Assembly (NCBI GenBank): GCA_002354135.1
Contig: DEKZ01000380.1
Span: forward strand, 1-9,536
Origin: Massilia sp. UBA2709
Lineage (GTDB): Bacteria; Pseudomonadota; Gammaproteobacteria; Burkholderiales; Burkholderiaceae_D
Direction: 5' to 3'
Length of the DNA stretch: 9,536 nt
Every line of letters begins with the position of its first letter. Position 1 is the stretch's first letter. Made by a program: the position numbers and the translations under genes. Of this stretch, positions 6,615 to 9,536 are shown in pieces. Below the pieces are notes generated by a model. It did no database searches, had not been told where the DNA came from, and was given only the letters and a program-made list of their open reading frames with translations.

Positions 6615-6697
6615 GCTAAGCTACTCCGGGCCTCCCGACATTTGTCTTCATATGACGACATATGTTTGCACGACGTGCCACGGTATCACCGCCGTAC

Positions 6698-6793
6698 CGC
6701 GTGGGCACGAGTGCCCACCCTACGCCCTCGCGACGGCCAGCGAAAGAAGCGAGCCGATGGTTTTCGTAGGGTGGGCTCTTGAGCCCCACGCGG
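6698..6793. repeat. REP-like inverted pair, GTAG heads facing inward, after the regulator gene
   Basis: This lies in the 333-bp gene-free stretch 6615-6947. The left unit (6698-6724, minus orientation) has a perfect 8-bp stem GTGGGCAC/GTGCCCAC (6701-6708/6711-6718) and CTAC at 6720-6723. The right unit (6765-6793, plus) has GTAG at 6766-6769 and a GGGCTC/GAGCCC stem (6773-6778/6781-6786). Outside the stems the units share CGTAGGGTGGGC and CACGCGGT, so they are the same family as the pair at 1966-2143, but with different loop-side bases. The 41 bases between them show nothing else. Bases 6636-6665 hold a short near-repeat with two CATATG palindromes. I see no gene in this gap. Confidence 0.7.
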
Positions 6794-6863
6794 TCGTACC
6801 CGTGATCTGCCCCACCCTCACGGCGGCGCCCCTGCTGCCGAGATAAGCACTGCACAAATACAC

Positions 6864-6900
6864 ATCGGGCCAGCCGAATCTCACGATTCGCTGGCCCGAT
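6864..6900 (-). terminator. Long hairpin, probable terminator of the prolyl oligopeptidase gene
   Basis: Bases 6864-6880 and 6885-6900 form a 16-bp stem, ATCGGGCCAG.../...CTGGCCCGAT, with one bulged C and a 4-base loop. It begins 47 bases after the peptidase stop codon. On the minus strand the stem is followed by GTGTATTTGTG, moderately T-rich; on the plus strand by CTCTTTCG. Neither tail is ideal, but the stem is by far the strongest in the window and sits between convergent genes, so it may stop transcription from both sides. Confidence 0.65.
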
Positions 6901-6947
6901 CTCTTTCGCGGATCAGGCAGCGCCAACGCCGCTTGACACGCGCTTGC

Positions 6948-9083
6948 TTACATCTTCAACGCCTTGGTCAGGAAGCCCCAGCGATCCGCCACTTCCTCGA
7001 TCTGCTTGGCGGTCGGCTTGCCGGCGCCATGGCCGGCCTTGGTGTCGATGCGGATGATCACCGGGTTGCAGCCGGCCTGGGCGGCCTGGGCGGCCGCGGC
7101 GAACTTGAAGCTGTGGGCCGGGACCACGCGGTCGTCGTGGTCGGCGGTGGTGACCATGGTCGCCGGATACTGGGTGCCCGGTTTCAGGTTATGCAGCGGC
7201 GAGTACTTGACCAGGGCCTTGAACTCGTCCGGGTTTTCCGACGAGCCGTAGTCCGAGGTCCAGGCCCAGCCGATGGTGAACTTGTGGAAGCGCAGCATGT
7301 CCATGACACCGACCATCGGGATCGCGGCGCCGAACAAATCCGGACGCTGGGTCATCGCCGCGCCGACCAGCAAACCGCCGTTGCTGCCGCCGCCGATCGC
7401 CAGCTTGGACGGCTGGGTCACCTTGTTGGCGACCAGCCATTGCGCGGCGCCGATGAAGTCGTCGAACACGTTCTGCTTCTGCAGCTTGGTGCCGGCCTGG
7501 TGCCAGGATTCGCCATACTCGCCGCCGCCGCGCAGGTTGGCCACGACGTAGACGCCGCCCATTTCCATCCAGGCCAGGTTGGCCGGCGAGAAGCCCGGCA
7601 GCATCGAGATGTTGAAGCCGCCGTAGCCGTAGAGGTAGGTCGGGTTGTTGCCGTCGAGCTTGAGGCCCTTCTTCGAGACGATGAACATCGGCACCTTGGT
7701 GCCGTCGCGGCTGGTGTAGAACTGCTGGCGCGTCTCGTAGGCGTTCGGGTCGAAGTCGACCTTGGGCTGGCGGAAGACGCTGGTCTTGCCGGTCTTCATA
7801 TCCAGGCGGTAGATCGTCGTCGGGGTGGTGAAGCCGGTGAAGGAGAAGAAGGTCTCCGTATCGCCGCGCTTGCCGGTGAAGCCCGAGACCGAACCGATGC
7901 CCGGCAGGGCAAGCTCGCGCACCAGCTTGCCGTTGAGGTCGCTCACGCGCACGACGCTGCGCGCATCCTTCAGGTATTCGGTAATGATGCGGTCGCCGAT
8001 GATGTGGGCGCCGTTCAGCGTTTCCGCCGTTTCCGGAATGATCTGCTTCCAGTTGCTTTCCGCCGGTTTGCGCAGGTCGATGGCGACGATGCGCTGGCGC
8101 GGGGCCTTGCGGTCGGTGCTGAAGTAGAACACATCGCCGACATTGTCGATGAAGTCGTAGGCGGCGTCGAAGTTGTCGATCAGCGGCACGACCTTCGAAT
8201 CGGGTTTCGACAGGTCCTTGTAGAAGATGCGGTACTTGTGGGCCGTGCCCTTGGTCGCCGTGATCAGGAGGTACTTGCCGTCGTCGGTGGTCTGGGCGCG
8301 GAAGCCCCATTCCTTCTCGTCCGGGCGGTCGTACACCAGGATGTCGGCGCTCTGCGGGGTGCCGATCTTGTGGTAGTAGAGCTTCTGGTGGTAGTTGACG
8401 GCGGCCAGCTTGGTCGCTTCGGTCGGCTCGTCGTAGCGGCTGTAGAAGAAGCCCTTGCCATCCTTGGTCCAGGCGGTCTGGGAGAACTTCACCCACTTCA
8501 GGTGATCCTCAAGGTCCTTGCCGGTCTCGATGTCGCGCACCTTCCACTCGTTCCAGTCCGAGCCCGAGGCGGCGGTGCCGTAGGCCAGCAGCTTGCCGTC
8601 CGGGCTGACTTCCGCGCCGGCCAGGGCGACGGTGCCGTCGGCGGCCAGGGTGTTCGGGTCGAGCAGCATGCGCGGCTGGTCGTCCAGGTTCTTCATGGTG
8701 TACAGCACCGACTGGTTCTGCAGGCCGTCGTTGCGGCTGTAGAAGTAGCGGCCGCCTTCTTTCGAGGGCACCGAGTAGCGCTCGTAGTTCCACAGTTTCG
8801 TCAGGCGCTGGCGGATCGCCTCGCGCTGCGGGATCTGGCCCAGGTAAGCCTGGGTCACCGCGTTCTGGGCATCGACCCACTGCTTGGTTTCGGCGCTGTT
8901 GGCGTCTTCCAGCCAGCGGTAAGGGTCGGCGATCGTGGTGCCGTGGTAGTTGTCGGTCTGGTCGACCTTCGCGGTGACCGGGTAGGTCAGCTGCTGGCCG
9001 GCTGGGCAGGAAGCCGGATCGGCGGCCTGGGCGCCGAAAGCCATCATCAGGGCGACGGCGAGCGTTGCGTGTCTCATGTGCAT
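6948..9083 (-). CDS. Secreted prolyl oligopeptidase, peptidase family S9A
   Basis: A serine peptidase that cleaves short proline-containing peptides after proline, here exported, probably to the periplasm. The 711-residue protein opens with a signal peptide (about 1-20: MRH, a hydrophobic LAVALMMAF core, then AQA as likely cleavage site). A short N-terminal part contains YPVTAKVDQTDNYHGTTIADPYRWLED (residues 34-60 region), then comes a seven-bladed propeller (about 100-440) that gates access, then the alpha/beta-hydrolase domain. The catalytic triad is S567 in GGGSNGG, D650 in ADHDDRVVP and H685 in KAGHGAGKP. NLRGGGEYGESWH (517-529) is also family-typical. The start at 9081-9083 is preferred over the ATG six bases later because GAG lies at suitable spacing. 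It is a single-gene unit, with a terminator hairpin downstream. It is intact, with no missing key residue. Confidence 0.95.
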   Translation of the reverse strand: MHMRHATLAVALMMAFGAQAADPASCPAGQQLTYPVTAKVDQTDNYHGTTIADPYRWLEDANSAETKQWVDAQNAVTQAYLGQIPQREAIRQRLTKLWNYERYSVPSKEGGRYFYSRNDGLQNQSVLYTMKNLDDQPRMLLDPNTLAADGTVALAGAEVSPDGKLLAYGTAASGSDWNEWKVRDIETGKDLEDHLKWVKFSQTAWTKDGKGFFYSRYDEPTEATKLAAVNYHQKLYYHKIGTPQSADILVYDRPDEKEWGFRAQTTDDGKYLLITATKGTAHKYRIFYKDLSKPDSKVVPLIDNFDAAYDFIDNVGDVFYFSTDRKAPRQRIVAIDLRKPAESNWKQIIPETAETLNGAHIIGDRIITEYLKDARSVVRVSDLNGKLVRELALPGIGSVSGFTGKRGDTETFFSFTGFTTPTTIYRLDMKTGKTSVFRQPKVDFDPNAYETRQQFYTSRDGTKVPMFIVSKKGLKLDGNNPTYLYGYGGFNISMLPGFSPANLAWMEMGGVYVVANLRGGGEYGESWHQAGTKLQKQNVFDDFIGAAQWLVANKVTQPSKLAIGGGSNGGLLVGAAMTQRPDLFGAAIPMVGVMDMLRFHKFTIGWAWTSDYGSSENPDEFKALVKYSPLHNLKPGTQYPATMVTTADHDDRVVPAHSFKFAAAAQAAQAGCNPVIIRIDTKAGHGAGKPTAKQIEEVADRWGFLTKALKM

Positions 9084-9127
9084 ATTGTTCTCGAAACGGG
9101 TTCATGAAGGCGGATGTGCCGAGAGGC

Positions 9128-9133
9128 ATCATA
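9128..9133 (-). promoter_or_regulatory. Weak -10 candidate for the prolyl oligopeptidase gene
   Basis: TATGAT on the minus strand, 44 bases upstream of the peptidase ATG, is the best -10 match in the 247-bp gap. No -35 hexamer stands out at the right distance, so this is only a candidate. Confidence 0.2.
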
Positions 9134-9204
9134 ACGCGAAACCCGGCAGGATGCGACCCGGCGGCGGCCCGGCAAGACGCATCGAGGCGACACAGCGCCT
9201 ACCG

Positions 9205-9226
9205 CACAAAGCCCGTCAATACGGGC
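9205..9226 (-). terminator. Terminator-like hairpin downstream of the Sel1-repeat gene
   Basis: On the minus strand GCCCGT (9221-9226) and ACGGGC (9211-9216) form a perfect 6-bp stem around a 4-base loop, followed at once by TTTGTG. It lies 104 bases beyond the stop codon of the partial gene at 9331. The T-tract is short. A second stem with a 4-base GAAA loop on the plus strand (GCGCC/GGCGC, 9263-9276) lies between. Confidence 0.4.
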
Positions 9227-9330
9227 CGCGCGCCGGGTGCGAACGGGCAACCGGCGAAGAGCGCGCCGAAAGGCGCCTGGACGCGGGCCACCGCTGCGCC
9301 GGCAACGCGCACGCCCTCATGCGGCGCCCA

Positions 9331-9536
9331 TCAGTCCTGCACGTCGCCTCCGTTGCGGCGGCCGTTGACCTCGCGGTGGCTGAGCTGCCACTTGTGCGAG
9401 AGGTCGAGCGCGTGCCCGATCTCGGACGGGCTCAGGCGCCGCGCCACGATGGTCTTGTTGACGTTGGCGGTGGCGTCCCCGCCCTCGGCCGCGAGCAGCA
9501 TCCACATGTAGGCGCGCACCGGGTCGCGCGCCACGC
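9331..9536 (-). CDS. C-terminal end of a Sel1-repeat (TPR-like) protein, 5' part outside window
   Basis: Only the last 68 or so residues are visible. The segment VARDPVRAYMWMLLAAEGGD has the pattern of a Sel1 repeat end (charged residues, a VRAYMW helix, LAAE-G). It is followed by a tail TIVARRLSPSEIGHALDLSHKW, which resembles the closing helix of many bacterial Sel1 proteins. Such proteins are alpha-solenoid scaffolds, often exported, with varied partners, so no specific function can be given. The frame is open to the window edge; the GTG at 9532-9534 is more likely internal valine than a start. The stop is TGA at 9331-9333. It runs in the same direction as the prolyl oligopeptidase gene, but 247 bp and a terminator-like hairpin separate them. 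Confidence 0.55.
   Translation of the reverse strand, partial: VARDPVRAYMWMLLAAEGGDATANVNKTIVARRLSPSEIGHALDLSHKWQLSHREVNGRRNGGDVQD

Noticed and set aside
6615..6947. CRISPR array from the repeated GTGGGC units
   Set aside because: Only two units, in opposite orientation, with unequal sequence and no regular spacers; they fit REP elements instead.
6933..9107. A 724-codon open frame antisense to the whole prolyl oligopeptidase gene
   Set aside because: Length alone is striking, but its translation is biased and motif-free, and the peptidase on the other strand has a complete catalytic triad and signal peptide.

Overview
The window looks like ordinary chromosome of a GC-rich betaproteobacterium, most likely Burkholderiales and perhaps Oxalobacteraceae (a Massilia/Duganella-like genome). 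This rests on protein style, the thrC-moeA adjacency, the SDR-type threonine dehydrogenase and the dispersed GTAGGGTGGGC repeats. It is inference without database support. I see no phage, plasmid, insertion-sequence, CRISPR or tRNA/rRNA signature. Almost all sequence is accounted for by known gene families.

Layout. Positions 1-351 (minus) hold the N-terminal part of MoeA, cut by the window edge. Five bases upstream of it, threonine synthase ThrC (357-1832, minus) lies in the same transcription unit and has a good -10 box of its own. A 360-bp gene-free stretch follows, containing a 30-bp perfect inverted repeat built from two REP-like units. Next comes a three-gene minus-strand operon read kbl -> tdh -> sdaA (5815 down to 2193). 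A 220-bp regulatory region separates kbl from a divergent XRE-cupin regulator (6036-6614, plus). A 333-bp gap then holds a second pair of the same REP-like repeats and a strong hairpin. A secreted prolyl oligopeptidase (6948-9083, minus) follows, then a 247-bp gap with a terminator-like hairpin, and finally the C-terminal end of a Sel1-repeat protein (9331 to the window end, minus).

How the genes fit together. Tdh oxidises threonine to 2-amino-3-oxobutyrate and Kbl splits that with CoA into glycine and acetyl-CoA. Glycine can be turned into serine by GlyA (not in this window), and SdaA deaminates serine to pyruvate. The operon thus reads as a threonine/glycine/serine utilisation unit, with the divergent XRE-cupin protein as its probable regulator. 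The threonine-making gene thrC lies immediately downstream on the same strand. Its partner hom is not in the window. MoeA (molybdenum cofactor), the peptidase and the Sel1 protein are functionally unrelated neighbours.

I did not find a new biological system. The parts most worth a second look are a PuuR-like operator candidate in the kbl/regulator gap, the two REP pairs with opposite geometry, and the Fe-S tail cysteine of SdaA.
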